Positions 33,625-43,540 of a stretch of 64,000 bases of DNA are shown in pieces; positions within the stretch are counted from its first letter, which is position 1; the number at the start of each line of letters is the position of its first letter. A program made the translations under genes and the position numbers. Under the pieces are notes generated by a model that saw only the letters and a list, made by a program, of their open reading frames with translations, was not told the DNA's origin and searched no databases. Source of the DNA: Variovorax sp. V213 (GTDB taxonomy: Bacteria > Pseudomonadota > Gammaproteobacteria > Burkholderiales > Burkholderiaceae_C); contig NZ_AP028664.1 in the NCBI RefSeq assembly GCF_041154455.1, positions 2,729,001-2,793,000 of the forward strand, in the 5' to 3' direction.

Positions 33625-34887
33625 TCAGATGTCGAACAACAGGCGCGACGGATCTTCCAGCGCTTCCTTCATGGCGACCAGGCCCAGCACGGCTTCGCGG
33701 CCGTCGATGATGCGGTGGTCATAGCTCATGGCAAGGTAGTTCATCGGGCGGATGACGATCTGGCCGTTCTCGACCACGGCGCGGTCCTTGGTGGCGTGCA
33801 CGCCGAGGATGGCCGACTGCGGCGGGTTGATGATCGGGGTCGAGAGCATCGAGCCGAAAGTGCCGCCGTTCGAGATGGAGAACGTGCCGCCGGTCATCTC
33901 TTCGATGCCGAGCTTGCCGTCCTGGGCCTTCTTGCCGTATTCGGCGATCTTCTTCTCGATGTCGGCAAAGCTCATCTGGTCGGCATTGCGCAGGATGGGC
34001 ACCACCAGGCCGCGCGGCGAACCGACGGCGATGCCGATGTCGAAGTAGCCGTGGTACAGGATGTCGTTGCCGTCGACCGAGGCGTTGATCACCGGGTACT
34101 TCTTGAGCGCATGCACCGCGGCCTTCACGAAGAAGCTCATGAAGCCGAGCTTCACGCCGTGTTCCTTGGTGAAGCTGTCCTGGAAGCGCTTGCGCAGTTC
34201 CATCACGGGCGCCATGTTGACCTCGTTGAAGGTGGTCAGGATGGCGTTGGTCGACTGCGATTGCAGCAGGCGCTCGGCGATGCGGGCGCGCAGGCGGCTC
34301 ATCGGTACACGCTGCTCCGGACGCTCGCCCAGGTCGGGCGCGCTGGTGGGCGCGGCGACTTGCGGCAGTGCGGGCTTGGCAGCGGGTGCCGGAATGGTGG
34401 CCGCGGGCCTGGCGCCCGAAGCCACTGCGCCGAGCACGTCGCCCTTGGTCACGCGGCCGTCCTTGCCGGTACCCGACACGTCGCTGGTCTTGAGGTTGTT
34501 GTCGGCCAGCAGCTTGGCGGCTGCGGGCATGGCAACGTCCGACTTCGAACCGCCGGTGGCGGCAGCGGCTGCCGGAGCAGGCGCTGCCGCGGCCGGTGCG
34601 GCGGCAGCAGCGGGTGCCGCAGCCGGGGCAGCAGCGCCAGCCTTGCCTTCGGTGTCGATCTTGGCGATCAGCTGATCGGCCACCACGGTGGCGCCATCGG
34701 GCTGCACGATTTCGGCCAGCACGCCAGCCGAGGGCGCGGGCACTTCCAGCACGACCTTGTCGGTCTCGATCTCGATCAGGATTTCATCGACGGCGACGGC
34801 TTCGCCGGCCTTCTTCTTCCAGGTGAGCATGGTGGCTTCGGCCACGGATTCGGAAAGCTGGGGGACTTTGACTTCTACGATAGACAT
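33625..34887 (-). CDS. sucB: 2-oxoglutarate dehydrogenase E2, dihydrolipoyl succinyltransferase
   Basis: This is a 420-residue E2 core. The lipoyl domain has Lys44 in EIETDKVVLEVP, then an Ala-rich linker, the E3-binding domain (AKLLADNNLKTSDVSGTGKDGRVTKGDV) and the succinyltransferase domain ending with catalytic His391 and Asp395 in SYDHRIIDG. It is second in sucA-sucB-lpdA; 53 bases separate it from sucA. Confidence 0.96.
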   Translation of the reverse strand: MSIVEVKVPQLSESVAEATMLTWKKKAGEAVAVDEILIEIETDKVVLEVPAPSAGVLAEIVQPDGATVVADQLIAKIDTEGKAGAAAPAAAPAAAAAPAAAAPAPAAAAATGGSKSDVAMPAAAKLLADNNLKTSDVSGTGKDGRVTKGDVLGAVASGARPAATIPAPAAKPALPQVAAPTSAPDLGERPEQRVPMSRLRARIAERLLQSQSTNAILTTFNEVNMAPVMELRKRFQDSFTKEHGVKLGFMSFFVKAAVHALKKYPVINASVDGNDILYHGYFDIGIAVGSPRGLVVPILRNADQMSFADIEKKIAEYGKKAQDGKLGIEEMTGGTFSISNGGTFGSMLSTPIINPPQSAILGVHATKDRAVVENGQIVIRPMNYLAMSYDHRIIDGREAVLGLVAMKEALEDPSRLLFDI

Positions 34888-34940
34888 TTGGAGTGAGCTC
34901 CGCTTTTTTCTTCAGGGTGTTCGTGTGAAAAGAGATCGTT

Positions 34941-37817
34941 TTACTTGGTCAGCACGAAGCCCTTGAGCTTGCCAAATGCGCCATCGACGAGCGCCTTCTG
35001 CTGTTCCTGATGCAGGTGCGAGTAGCCGACTGCAGGCGATGCCGAAGCGGCACGGCCGGAGTAGCCGAGCTTCTGGCCTTCCTGCATGTTCTCGTGGATA
35101 TAGTGCTGCACGAAGAACCAGGCGCCCTGGTTCTGCGGCTCGTCCTGGCACCACACCACGTCGCTGAGATTGGGGTACTTCTTGATCTCGGCGGCAAACG
35201 CCTTGTGCGGGAACGGATAGAGCTGCTCGACGCGGATGATCGCCACGTCGTCGTCGCCCTTTTCTTCGCGCTTCTTGGCCAGGTCGTAGTAGACCTTGCC
35301 CGAGCAGGCGATCAGGCGCTTGACCTTCTCCGCCTTGAGGCCCTTGCTGTCCGGGATGACCGTCTGGAAGCTGCCCTTCGTGAACTCGGACAACGGCGAG
35401 GTCGCGTCCTTGTTACGCAGCAGCGACTTCGGCGTCATGATGATCAGCGGCTTGCGCAGGTTGCGCACCATCTGGCGGCGCAGCACGTGGAAGATCTGGC
35501 TCGCCGTGGTCGGCTGCACCACCTGCATGTTGGTGTCGGCGCTCAGCTGCATGAAGCGCTCAAGGCGTGCCGAGCTGTGCTCGGGGCCCTGGCCTTCGTA
35601 GCCATGCGGCAGCATCATCGTCAGGCCGTTGACGCGGCCCCACTTCACTTCGCCCGAGGCGATGAACTGGTCGATCACCACCTGCGCGCCGTTCACGAAG
35701 TCGCCGAACTGGGCTTCCCAGATCACGAGCGTGTTGGGGTCGTTCGAGGCGTAGCCGTATTCGAACGCGAGCACGGCCTCTTCCGACAGGATCGAGTCGA
35801 TGACGACGAACGGAGCCTGGTTTTCAGCCACGTTCTGCAGCGGCGTGTAGGTGCCTTCGTCGAACTTCTCGCGGTTCTGGTCGTGCAGCACGGCGTGGCG
35901 GTGCGTGAACGTGCCACGGCCGCTGTCCTCGCCCGACAGGCGAACCGGGTAGCCGCTGGCCACGAGCGAGGCAAAAGCCATGTGCTCGCCCATGCCCCAG
36001 TCGACGTTCACGTCGCCGCGGCCCATGGCGGCGCGGTCGTCCAGCACCTTCTTCACGAGCGGGTGCACCGTGAAGCCGGCCGGCACCGCGGTGATCTTCT
36101 CAGCCAGGCGCTTCCATTCGCTGGTCGGAATGGCGGTATCGCCAGCGTCGGTCCACTTCTTGTTGAGGTACGGGTTCCAGTCGACGGCGTACTTGCTCTT
36201 GAAATTCGTGAGCACCGGGTCGACCGTGTTGCGGCCTTCGTCGAAGGCGGCGCGCTGGGCCTTGACCATGTCGTCGCCGAGCGTTTCGCCGAGGCCCTGC
36301 GTGGCCAGCTTGTCGGCGTACCGCTTGCGCGTGCCGGGGTGCTGGGCGATCTTCTTGTACATGAGCGGCTGGGTGAGCGAGGGGGTGTCCTGCTCGTTGT
36401 GGCCCAGCTTGCGGAAGCAGATGATGTCGACCACCACGTCCTTCTGGAACTCCATGCGGAATTCGAGGGCAAGCTGGGTGGCGAGCACCACGGCCTCGGG
36501 ATCGTCGCCGTTCACGTGCAGCACCGGCGCCTCGATCATCTTGACGATGTCCGAGCAATACAGCGTCGAGCGGCTGTCGCGCGGGTCGCTGGTGGTGAAG
36601 CCGATCTGGTTGTTGATGACGATGTGTACCGTGCCGCCGGTGAAGTAGCCGCGCGTTTCGGCAAGGGCCAGCGTTTCCATCACGACGCCCTGGCCTGCAA
36701 AGGCGGCGTCGCCGTGCACGAGCACTGGCAGCACCTGCTTGCCCTGCGGGTCGGCGCGGCGGTCCATGCGGGCGCGCACCGAACCTTCGACCACGGGGTT
36801 CACGATCTCGAGGTGCGAGGGGTTGAACGCGAGGCTCAGGTGCACCGGACCGCCGGGCGTGGTCACGTCCGAGCTGAAGCCCTGGTGGTACTTGACGTCG
36901 CCGCTGGGCAGGTCTTCGGGTGCGGTGTGGTCGAACTCGGCGAACAGGTCGGCCGGCATCTTGCCAAGCGAGTTGACCAGCACGTTCAGGCGGCCGCGGT
37001 GGGCCATGCCGATCACGATTTCCTGCACGCCCTTGATGCCGGCCTGGTTGATCAGTTCGTCCATCGAGACGATGAAGCTTTCGCCGCCTTCGAGCGAGAA
37101 GCGCTTCTGGCCGACGTACTTGGTGTGCAGGAAGCGCTCGAGGCCTTCGGCGGCCGTCAGGCGGTTGAGCACATGCTTCTTCTGCTCGACGGTCAACTGC
37201 GGGTTGGTGCGTGCGCTTTCGAGCTTCTGCTGCCACCAGCGCTTGTGGTTCTGGTCGGTGGTGTACATGTACTCGGCGCCGATGGTGCCGCAGTACGTTT
37301 CCCGCAGGGCATTGAGCAGGTCGCGCAGCGACATGGCCTCTTTGCCGAAGAAGGTGTTGCTGGTGTTGAACACCGTCTCGAGGTCGGCATCGGTAAAGCC
37401 GTAGAACGAGGGCTCGAGTTCCGGAATGGCCGGGCGCTCGGCGCGCTTGAGGGGATCGAGATCGGCCCAGCGGACGCCGACATTGCGGTAGGCGGCGATC
37501 AGTTGCTGGACGGCGGTGCGCTTGCGGCCGAGTTCGGAATCCGCGCCGCTGGCCTGCACGACCCTGGTCGTGCCCTGCTTGGCGCGTTCGGCGAAGGCGT
37601 TGATGACCGGCTGGTGCGGCACATCGCGGGTATTGGAGCCGTCGACCGCGGGCACGTCCTGCAGCGCATCGAAGTACGCGCGCCAGTTGTCAGGCACGCT
37701 ACCGGGGTTGGCAAGGTAGTTTTCGTACATCTCCTCGACATAGGGCGCGTTGCCGCCGAAGAGGTAGGTGTTGCCTTGATAGGCGGTGTACGCCGATGGC
37801 GTAGAAGAATCGCTCAT
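34941..37817 (-). CDS. sucA: 2-oxoglutarate dehydrogenase E1
   Basis: This 958-residue thiamine-diphosphate E1 decarboxylates 2-oxoglutarate in the TCA cycle. Expected blocks include the N-terminal NTYLFGGNAPYVEEMYENYLANP, GHRGRLNVLVN, HGDAAFAGQGVVMETL, the ThDP-binding GDDPEAV...HNEQDTPS and PHGYEGQGPEHSS near the C-terminus. It is first of the operon; 179 bases upstream reach prpE, holding a CACAAT box and a short leader with weak ribosome-binding sequence (gaaggtcagcgg). Confidence 0.97.
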   Translation of the reverse strand: MSDSSTPSAYTAYQGNTYLFGGNAPYVEEMYENYLANPGSVPDNWRAYFDALQDVPAVDGSNTRDVPHQPVINAFAERAKQGTTRVVQASGADSELGRKRTAVQQLIAAYRNVGVRWADLDPLKRAERPAIPELEPSFYGFTDADLETVFNTSNTFFGKEAMSLRDLLNALRETYCGTIGAEYMYTTDQNHKRWWQQKLESARTNPQLTVEQKKHVLNRLTAAEGLERFLHTKYVGQKRFSLEGGESFIVSMDELINQAGIKGVQEIVIGMAHRGRLNVLVNSLGKMPADLFAEFDHTAPEDLPSGDVKYHQGFSSDVTTPGGPVHLSLAFNPSHLEIVNPVVEGSVRARMDRRADPQGKQVLPVLVHGDAAFAGQGVVMETLALAETRGYFTGGTVHIVINNQIGFTTSDPRDSRSTLYCSDIVKMIEAPVLHVNGDDPEAVVLATQLALEFRMEFQKDVVVDIICFRKLGHNEQDTPSLTQPLMYKKIAQHPGTRKRYADKLATQGLGETLGDDMVKAQRAAFDEGRNTVDPVLTNFKSKYAVDWNPYLNKKWTDAGDTAIPTSEWKRLAEKITAVPAGFTVHPLVKKVLDDRAAMGRGDVNVDWGMGEHMAFASLVASGYPVRLSGEDSGRGTFTHRHAVLHDQNREKFDEGTYTPLQNVAENQAPFVVIDSILSEEAVLAFEYGYASNDPNTLVIWEAQFGDFVNGAQVVIDQFIASGEVKWGRVNGLTMMLPHGYEGQGPEHSSARLERFMQLSADTNMQVVQPTTASQIFHVLRRQMVRNLRKPLIIMTPKSLLRNKDATSPLSEFTKGSFQTVIPDSKGLKAEKVKRLIACSGKVYYDLAKKREEKGDDDVAIIRVEQLYPFPHKAFAAEIKKYPNLSDVVWCQDEPQNQGAWFFVQHYIHENMQEGQKLGYSGRAASASPAVGYSHLHQEQQKALVDGAFGKLKGFVLTK

Positions 37818-37996
37818 ATTCCGCTGACCTTCGCTTCCCTTGAGGAAGCACTAGCTGGTTAAGAAACCTTCCGCGACACGGCTGGACCGATTGGCGGATG
37901 CGACTGTGGCTGGGGAAGGGCCTGAGTACCTTCGCATTGTGCCACGTCAGACAGATGACGGCCCGTCGCGCCTTTGCAAGGCGCGCTTTTGCTCAT

Positions 37997-39910
37997 TCAG
38001 TCCGAAGAAACCAACTGTCTGATCTGCTGGAGCGTGGCGGGGTCGTCGATGGTGGTCAGGTCGCCGGGATCGCGCTGCTCGCACACGGCCTGGATGGCAC
38101 GCCGCAGCAGCTTGCCGCTGCGGGTCTTGGGCAGGCCGCCCACGAAGCGCACGCGTGCGGGGCGCGCCAGCGCGCCGAGCTGGTCGGCCACCACTTTCAT
38201 GATCTCGCCCTCGAGCTTCAAGGCCTCGTCGGCGTCTGTCAGTGCGCGGCCGTTCCGTGGCACGACGAAGGCCATGGCCACCTGGCCCTTGAGCGCGTCG
38301 GCCACGCCGACCACAGCCACTTCGGCCACGCTGGCGTGGCCCGAGATGCTTTCCTCGATCTCGCGCGTGCCGAGGCGGTGGCCCGCCACATTGATCACGT
38401 CGTCCGTGCGGCCGAGGATGTAGAAGTAGCCGTCCTCGTCGCGAATGCCCCAGTCGAAGGTCGAATAGACCATCTTGCCCGGCACGCTCTTCCAGTAGGT
38501 GTTGACGAAGCGCTCGTCGTCCTTCCACACCGTCTGCATGAACCCGGGCGGGGTCGGGCCCTCGACCACGACCACGCCCTTCTCGTTCGGGGCGGTCAAT
38601 TCCTCACCGGTCGATTCGTGCAGGATCTTGATGCGGTAGCCGTACATCGGGACGCCCGGGCTGCCGAACTTGCTCGGCTTGGCCTCGACGCCGTTGGCGA
38701 TGGTGATCATCGGCCAGCCCGACTCGGTCTGCCAGTAGTTGTCGATGATCGGCACGCCCAGCCCGTCGCTGATCCAGCGCGCAGTGGGCTCGTCGAGCGG
38801 TTCGCCCGCAAGGAACAGGGCACGCAGGCTGGACAGGTCGTACTTTTTCAGCAGCGCCGGGTCCTGCTTCTTGAGCACGCGCACCGCGGTGGGCGCGCTG
38901 AACATCACCGTCACCTTGTACTTCTCGACCAGGCGCCACCAGATGCCGCCGTCGGGTTGCTTGTCGATGCCCTGCGTCGGCAGGCCTTCGTACATGAGGG
39001 TGGCCATGCCGGCGATCAGCGGGCCATAGACGATGTAGCTGTGGCCCACCACCCAGCCGATGTCGCTGGTCGAGAAATACGTTTCGCCGGCGCGGCCGTC
39101 GAAGATGTGCTTCATGCTCGCGGCCAGCGCCACGGCATAACCCCCCACGTCGCGCTGCACGCCCTTGGGTTTGCCGGTGGTGCCGCTGGTGTAGATGGTG
39201 TAGCTGATGTCGGTGGCGGCCAGCCAGGTGCAAGGCACTTCGGCATCGCGGTGCTTGCGAGTCAGTTCGGCAGCCAGGTGGTCGCGCCCGGCCGTCAGCT
39301 CCATGGGGGCCAGCCCGCGGTCGGCCAGCAGCACCGCCGAGGGCTTGTGCTTGGAAAGCCGGATGGCCTCGTCGAGCAGCGGCTTGTACGCGATGACCTT
39401 GCCGCCGCGCGAACCGGCGTCGGCGCTCACCACCACCTTGGGCTCGGCATCCTCGATGCGCGTGGCCAGCGAGCCGCTCGCAAAACCGCCGAACACCACG
39501 CAATGGATGGCGCCGATACGGGCGCAGGCCAGCATCGCGAACGCGGCCTCGGGAATCATCGGCATGTAGATGAGCACGCGGTCGCCCTTGCCGACACCCA
39601 GCTCGATCAAGCTGGCGGCGGTGCGCTGCACCTCGGTGTGCAGCTCGCGGAAGCTGTAGGTCTTTTCCGTGCCGGTTTCCGTCGAGACGAAGACCAGCGC
39701 CGGTTGGTCGGCCCGCTCGGCCAGGTGCCGGTCGACCGCGTTGTGGCACAGATTGGTCGTGCCGCCCACGAACCACCGGGCGAATGGCGGCCGGCTGGCG
39801 TCCAGCACCTGGACCGGGGGCGCCTGCCAATCGATCAGCCTGGCCTGCTCGGCCCAAAAGGCCTCGGGCGCATCGACCGACTGGCGATAGAAGTCTTCAT
39901 AACGGCTCAT
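37997..39910 (-). CDS. prpE: Propionate--CoA ligase
   Basis: This is a 637-residue ANL-family acyl-CoA synthetase converting propionate, ATP and CoA to propionyl-CoA. AMP-binding motif YTSGTTGKPKGV, adenylation LGRTDDVINVAGHRLGTREIE and C-terminal Lys (KTRSGKLLRR) are all present. The start MSRYEDFYRQSVDAPEAFW is the PrpE type rather than the AcsA type, and is preceded by aaggagacaacgcag. No prpB/C/D methylcitrate genes are in the window. Acetate is a possible secondary substrate. Confidence 0.92.
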   Translation of the reverse strand: MSRYEDFYRQSVDAPEAFWAEQARLIDWQAPPVQVLDASRPPFARWFVGGTTNLCHNAVDRHLAERADQPALVFVSTETGTEKTYSFRELHTEVQRTAASLIELGVGKGDRVLIYMPMIPEAAFAMLACARIGAIHCVVFGGFASGSLATRIEDAEPKVVVSADAGSRGGKVIAYKPLLDEAIRLSKHKPSAVLLADRGLAPMELTAGRDHLAAELTRKHRDAEVPCTWLAATDISYTIYTSGTTGKPKGVQRDVGGYAVALAASMKHIFDGRAGETYFSTSDIGWVVGHSYIVYGPLIAGMATLMYEGLPTQGIDKQPDGGIWWRLVEKYKVTVMFSAPTAVRVLKKQDPALLKKYDLSSLRALFLAGEPLDEPTARWISDGLGVPIIDNYWQTESGWPMITIANGVEAKPSKFGSPGVPMYGYRIKILHESTGEELTAPNEKGVVVVEGPTPPGFMQTVWKDDERFVNTYWKSVPGKMVYSTFDWGIRDEDGYFYILGRTDDVINVAGHRLGTREIEESISGHASVAEVAVVGVADALKGQVAMAFVVPRNGRALTDADEALKLEGEIMKVVADQLGALARPARVRFVGGLPKTRSGKLLRRAIQAVCEQRDPGDLTTIDDPATLQQIRQLVSSD

Positions 39911-40064
39911 CTGCGTTGTCTCCTTATGTTGAATCGTCCGGCGGCCATGCCAAAACTGAATTCATAATTATGGAGACCGATCTTGCAGCAAGCTGACGGC
40001 CCGAACAATCGGGGCTCGCCCGCGCGGGCCCCGGCGCGGCGTCGCTTGACGGATGCGCTTCAGG

Positions 40065-40667
40065 TCAGCGGATGAGCTTCAGCAACTCGGGGAATGCCGG
40101 ATGTTCGGCCGTGCGCAGCCATTCGAAGCCGACCATCTCGGTGGTCACCAGCTCGGCGCCCGCGCCGGCCAGCCGGTCGAAAGCGGCATCGCGGTTGCGC
40201 TCGGTACGCGAACTGCACGCGTCGGTCACGACCCAGACCTCGAACTCGTCCTCCAGCAAGTCGAGCGCCGTCTGCAGCAGGCAGACGTGCGCTTCGCAGC
40301 CGGCAATCACGATCATGTTGCGCTCCTCGGCCGCGGCGGCGGGTTTCTGCAGGTGCTTGGGCAGGCTGCGGGCATTGCCCTGAGGGGCCTTGGCCGGCAC
40401 GCGCAGCCATTCGCCGAGGCCCTCCTCCATGCCGCTGAAATGCATCTTGGACAGGGTGCGCTGGCACAGTGCGCGAATGTCGGGCACGTTTTCGCCGAGC
40501 TTCGAGGGGTTGTGCTCGGTCCCCCAGACCGGCACCTCGAACAGGCGCGCCATCTTGCCCAGGCGCACCGCGTTCTGCGCCACGGCATCGGCCTCGAAGA
40601 TCGCAGGCATCAGCTGCGCCTGATAGTCGACCAGCACGAGTTGGGATTGCGAGGCGTCGAGCAGCAT
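40065..40667 (-). CDS. Isochorismatase-family hydrolase
   Basis: This is a 200-residue cysteine hydrolase of the isochorismatase/nicotinamidase superfamily. The catalytic Asp14 is in LVDYQAQLM and the nucleophile Cys is in the AGCEAHVCLLQTA segment (about 127-139), with a Lys at about 94 in LSKMHFSG. The substrate is unknown. The start MLLDASQSQLVLVDYQ is normal. It ends 154 bases before prpE starts; transcription as one unit is possible but no coupling is seen. Confidence 0.85.
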   Translation of the reverse strand: MLLDASQSQLVLVDYQAQLMPAIFEADAVAQNAVRLGKMARLFEVPVWGTEHNPSKLGENVPDIRALCQRTLSKMHFSGMEEGLGEWLRVPAKAPQGNARSLPKHLQKPAAAAEERNMIVIAGCEAHVCLLQTALDLLEDEFEVWVVTDACSSRTERNRDAAFDRLAGAGAELVTTEMVGFEWLRTAEHPAFPELLKLIR

Positions 40668-40746
40668 GAACCGGTTCTTTCATTCAAATGGAATTGATGG
40701 GGCCAGACCGTACCACCGAAAAGGCGCGCATCTAGACTCCGGGCGG

Positions 40747-41544
40747 ATGCAGATCTTCTTTTCGACCCGGCGCCATTTGTCGATTCTGGCCCTTGGCGCG
40801 GCGCTCGTGGTGACCGGATGCAGCGGCCTGCGCACCGCCAAGCCGCCGCTGGAGAGCACGCTCGAAAAGAGCAGCTGCGCGCCGAACGCCGACACCCTGC
40901 TGGTGATGCTCCCCGGCGCTTATTCGCACCCGGACGAGTTCACGCACGAGGGCTTCGTCAAGGCACTGAACGACAACAGGCTCGCAGTCGACGTGATGCG
41001 GGTCGATGCGCATCTTGGCTACTACAACGGCAAGACCATCCTCGATCGCCTGGAACAGGACGTGATGGTGCCGGCCCGCGGCAAAGGCTACAAGTCGATC
41101 TGGATCGTCGGCATCTCGGTTGGCGGGTTCGGCGGACTGCTTTATGCGCAAACGCACCCCGGCGAACTTGCCGGCCTCGTGGCCCTAGCGCCCTACCTCG
41201 GGGAGCGCACGCTCAGCACCGACATCGCCAACGCTGGCGGCGTAGCGCGCTGGACCGGCCCGCTGGGCGATCCGCCAGGCAGCTACCCGCGAGCCCCGAA
41301 CGAGACACAGCTCTGGCAATGGCTGCGCGGCTATGTGGGCACCACCGCCACGTTCGGTGCCCGGCCGCCGCTCTACCTGGGCTACGGCACCGAGGACCGC
41401 TTTGCTTTCAGCCACCAATTGCTGGCGGCCGCGCTGCCGAAGGAGCGCGTGTTCACGACCGAAGGCGGCCACGACTGGCCCGAATGGAGGCGGCTCTGGC
41501 GCCGCATGTTGCCGACGCTTCCGCTGCCGGGCTGCCCCGGCTGA
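40747..41544 (+). CDS. Alpha/beta-hydrolase lipoprotein
   Basis: This is a 265-residue protein with a lipoprotein signal (lipobox VVTGC) and an alpha/beta-hydrolase core. GISVGG, with the nucleophile Ser, sits in the nucleophile elbow, and GHDWPEW near the end offers the catalytic His. The N-terminal Cys-Ala-Pro-Asn-Ala-Asp region is short. The ATG at 40747 (MQIFFSTRRHLSILALG) is chosen because it begins the signal; an upstream in-frame start would precede it by 27 residues. The substrate is unknown; it is convergent with the next gene. Confidence 0.78.
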   Translation: MQIFFSTRRHLSILALGAALVVTGCSGLRTAKPPLESTLEKSSCAPNADTLLVMLPGAYSHPDEFTHEGFVKALNDNRLAVDVMRVDAHLGYYNGKTILDRLEQDVMVPARGKGYKSIWIVGISVGGFGGLLYAQTHPGELAGLVALAPYLGERTLSTDIANAGGVARWTGPLGDPPGSYPRAPNETQLWQWLRGYVGTTATFGARPPLYLGYGTEDRFAFSHQLLAAALPKERVFTTEGGHDWPEWRRLWRRMLPTLPLPGCPG

Positions 41545-41555
41545 AGGGAAAAAGC

Positions 41556-42686
41556 TCAGTTCAGACGCAACCGCAGCAGCTTGCCATCCGACTCGTCGGT
41601 CAGCACATAGAGCCATCCGTCCGGCCCCTGCTTCACGTCGCGTATGCGGGCTCTGCCATCAGCCAACAGCTTGTGTTCGGCGACCACCCTGCCGTCTTTC
41701 AGTTCGATGCGGTCGAGATAGCCGAACTTCAGCGAACCGACGAACAGATTGCCTTTCCATCCCGCGCCATAGCGGTCGCTGGTGAGAAAGGCCATGCCCG
41801 ATGGCGCGATCGACGGCACCCAGTAGTGCAGCGGCTGCTCCATGCCCTCCTTCGCCGTGATGCCGTCGCCGATCTTGCCACCGCCGTAGTTTTCACCGTA
41901 GGTGATCACCGGCCAGCCGTAGTTGCGGCCGGCTTGCGGAACATTGATCTCGTCGCCGCCTTGGGGGCCGTGCTCGGTCATCCACAAGCGGCCGTCGGGA
42001 GCGAGCGTCGCGCCCTGCCCGTTGCGGTGGCCGTAGCTCCAGATTTCCGGCAGCGCGCCGGCCTTGTCGATGAACGGGTTGTCCCTGGGCGCGGTGCCGT
42101 CCTTGGCAATGCGCACGATCTTCCCCAGATGGTTGTCGAGTTTCTGCGCATCTTCCTTGCGGCTGAACCGATCGCCGAGCGTGAGAAAAAGCGTGCCGTC
42201 GCGCGCCTCGACGATGCGGCATCCGAAATGCTGGCGACTGGCCACCTTGGGTTGCTGGCTGAAGACGATCTTGAGGTTCTCGAGCTTCGCACCATCGTCG
42301 GAGAGTTGGGCGCGCGCCAGCGCCGTGCTGTTGGCCGACCCGCTGGCCGCCGGCTCGGAAAAGCATAAATACAGGGTGCGATTCTTTTCGAAGCCTGAGT
42401 CGACCAGTACGTCGAGCAAGCCGCCCTGGCCTCCCGCTGCGATCGCAGGCAGGCCGGTGATGGGTCCGCCGATCTTTCCGTCCGCGCCGATCAGCCGCAA
42501 CCGACCCGAACGCTCGGTGACCAGGAAGCGGCCGCTCGGCAGAAAGGCCACGCCCCACGGATTCTCAAGTCCGGAGGAAACAGTCTCCGGCCGTATCTGC
42601 GCCAGGGTGGTGCCCCACAAACCCAAACAGGCGACCGGAATACCGTTTCCCAACAGGCGGAGGATCGTGCGAATGCGCAGGTTCAT
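41556..42686 (-). CDS. PQQ-dependent sugar dehydrogenase-like protein (YliI family)
   Basis: This is a 376-residue secreted six-bladed beta-propeller of the soluble aldose sugar dehydrogenase family (COG2133), with N-terminal signal MNLRIRTILRLLGNGIPVACLG. Visible blocks are VTERSGRLRLI, YGHRNGQGATLAPDGRLWMTEHGPQGGDEIN and GEN YGGGK-type loops. Quinone (PQQ) is presumed but no PQQ synthesis genes are nearby. About 240 bases with an AT-rich patch separate it from the divergent NlpC/P60 gene. Confidence 0.85.
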   Translation of the reverse strand: MNLRIRTILRLLGNGIPVACLGLWGTTLAQIRPETVSSGLENPWGVAFLPSGRFLVTERSGRLRLIGADGKIGGPITGLPAIAAGGQGGLLDVLVDSGFEKNRTLYLCFSEPAASGSANSTALARAQLSDDGAKLENLKIVFSQQPKVASRQHFGCRIVEARDGTLFLTLGDRFSRKEDAQKLDNHLGKIVRIAKDGTAPRDNPFIDKAGALPEIWSYGHRNGQGATLAPDGRLWMTEHGPQGGDEINVPQAGRNYGWPVITYGENYGGGKIGDGITAKEGMEQPLHYWVPSIAPSGMAFLTSDRYGAGWKGNLFVGSLKFGYLDRIELKDGRVVAEHKLLADGRARIRDVKQGPDGWLYVLTDESDGKLLRLRLN

Positions 42687-42891
42687 GTCTTTTCCAGAGA
42701 ATTGAACCGATCTTGACGCGTATTGCGATGCAAATCCACGCTGTTAGCCCATCCAAGCTGAGTACGAAAGTTAACTTGCAGGCAATCGCTTATGGTTCAT
42801 AAAGGTTGACCGTTACATTTTTTCTTCGGCCGAATCGAAAAATAGTTTGTAAATCAACAGCTTGCGGCTACATTCGTTAATTCGGATGAGG

Positions 42892-42920
42892 TTGACATAA
42901 CCGCGCGTCATCAATATCCT
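42892..42920 (+). promoter_or_regulatory. Sigma-70 promoter placing the start at the NlpC/P60 ATG
   Basis: TTGACA (42892-42897, perfect -35) and TATCCT (42915-42920, 4/6 -10) are separated by exactly 17 bases. The initiation point 7 bases after the -10 falls at 42927-42928, the A of the gene's ATG. The 42687-42891 stretch upstream is AT-richer than the surrounding genes and shows no coding sequence. Confidence 0.6.
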
Positions 42921-42927
42921 ACGCGCC

Positions 42928-43512
42928 ATGCGTTTTTTCGTCCTACCCGCGTCCCTCCTGTTTGCCGTTGCCGTCCAGGCCGCCCCCCAACAGGATCGAA
43001 CCGACGACGAACTGGCCCGATTGCTCGCCGACAAGGGCCTGATCGGACAACTCCAGCAGGTCCGCCAAACCGTCGCCGAGCGAACTTCCGATCTGGTGGT
43101 GACCGCCATCGGCTTCCTCGGGGTGCCCTACCGCCGTGGCGGCAATACGGCGGAATCCGGTTTCGATTGCAGCGGCTTCGTGCGCGCCATGTACAACCAG
43201 ACGGTCGGCCACTTGCTGCCCCGCCGTGCCGAGGAACAAGCGGCCGCCACCGAAAAGATCGACCGCAGCCAGCTCAAGCCCGGTGACCTCGTTTTCTTCA
43301 ACACCATGCGCCGCGCCTTCAGCCATGTCGGCATTTACGTCGGCGAAGGCAAGTTCATCCACTCGCCGCGTACCGGCGCCCAGGTGCGCGTGGAAGACAT
43401 GAACGGCAGCTACTGGAGCCGCCGCTTCGATGGCGCCCGCCGCGTGCTCGGTGGCGCTCCGAACGACGAGGTCAAGGCCGCTGCCGCCGCCGCGGCACAC
43501 ACCGGTAACTGA
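42928..43512 (+). CDS. NlpC/P60 family peptidoglycan hydrolase
   Basis: This is a 194-residue secreted C40 cysteine peptidase that cleaves peptide cross-bridges of peptidoglycan. Signal peptide MRFFVLPASLLFAVAVQAA, then a coiled linker, then the catalytic domain with FDCSGFVRAMY (nucleophile Cys), HVGIYVGEGKFIHSP (His) and a final GSYWSRRF. The sequence ends with an Ala-rich tail. A TTGACA/TATCCT promoter would give a leaderless or nearly leaderless mRNA. A bidirectional terminator follows at 43541-43569. Confidence 0.88.
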   Translation: MRFFVLPASLLFAVAVQAAPQQDRTDDELARLLADKGLIGQLQQVRQTVAERTSDLVVTAIGFLGVPYRRGGNTAESGFDCSGFVRAMYNQTVGHLLPRRAEEQAAATEKIDRSQLKPGDLVFFNTMRRAFSHVGIYVGEGKFIHSPRTGAQVRVEDMNGSYWSRRFDGARRVLGGAPNDEVKAAAAAAAHTGN

Positions 43513-43540
43513 GCCACCTTCTCCCTGCGCGAATCAGAAC

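Noticed and set aside
35010..37862. Long plus-strand frame of 950 codons opposite sucA
   Set aside because: It mirrors sucA on the other strand; high GC at third positions leaves antisense frames open. It has no family motif and is rich in His/Arg/Val runs typical of shadows.
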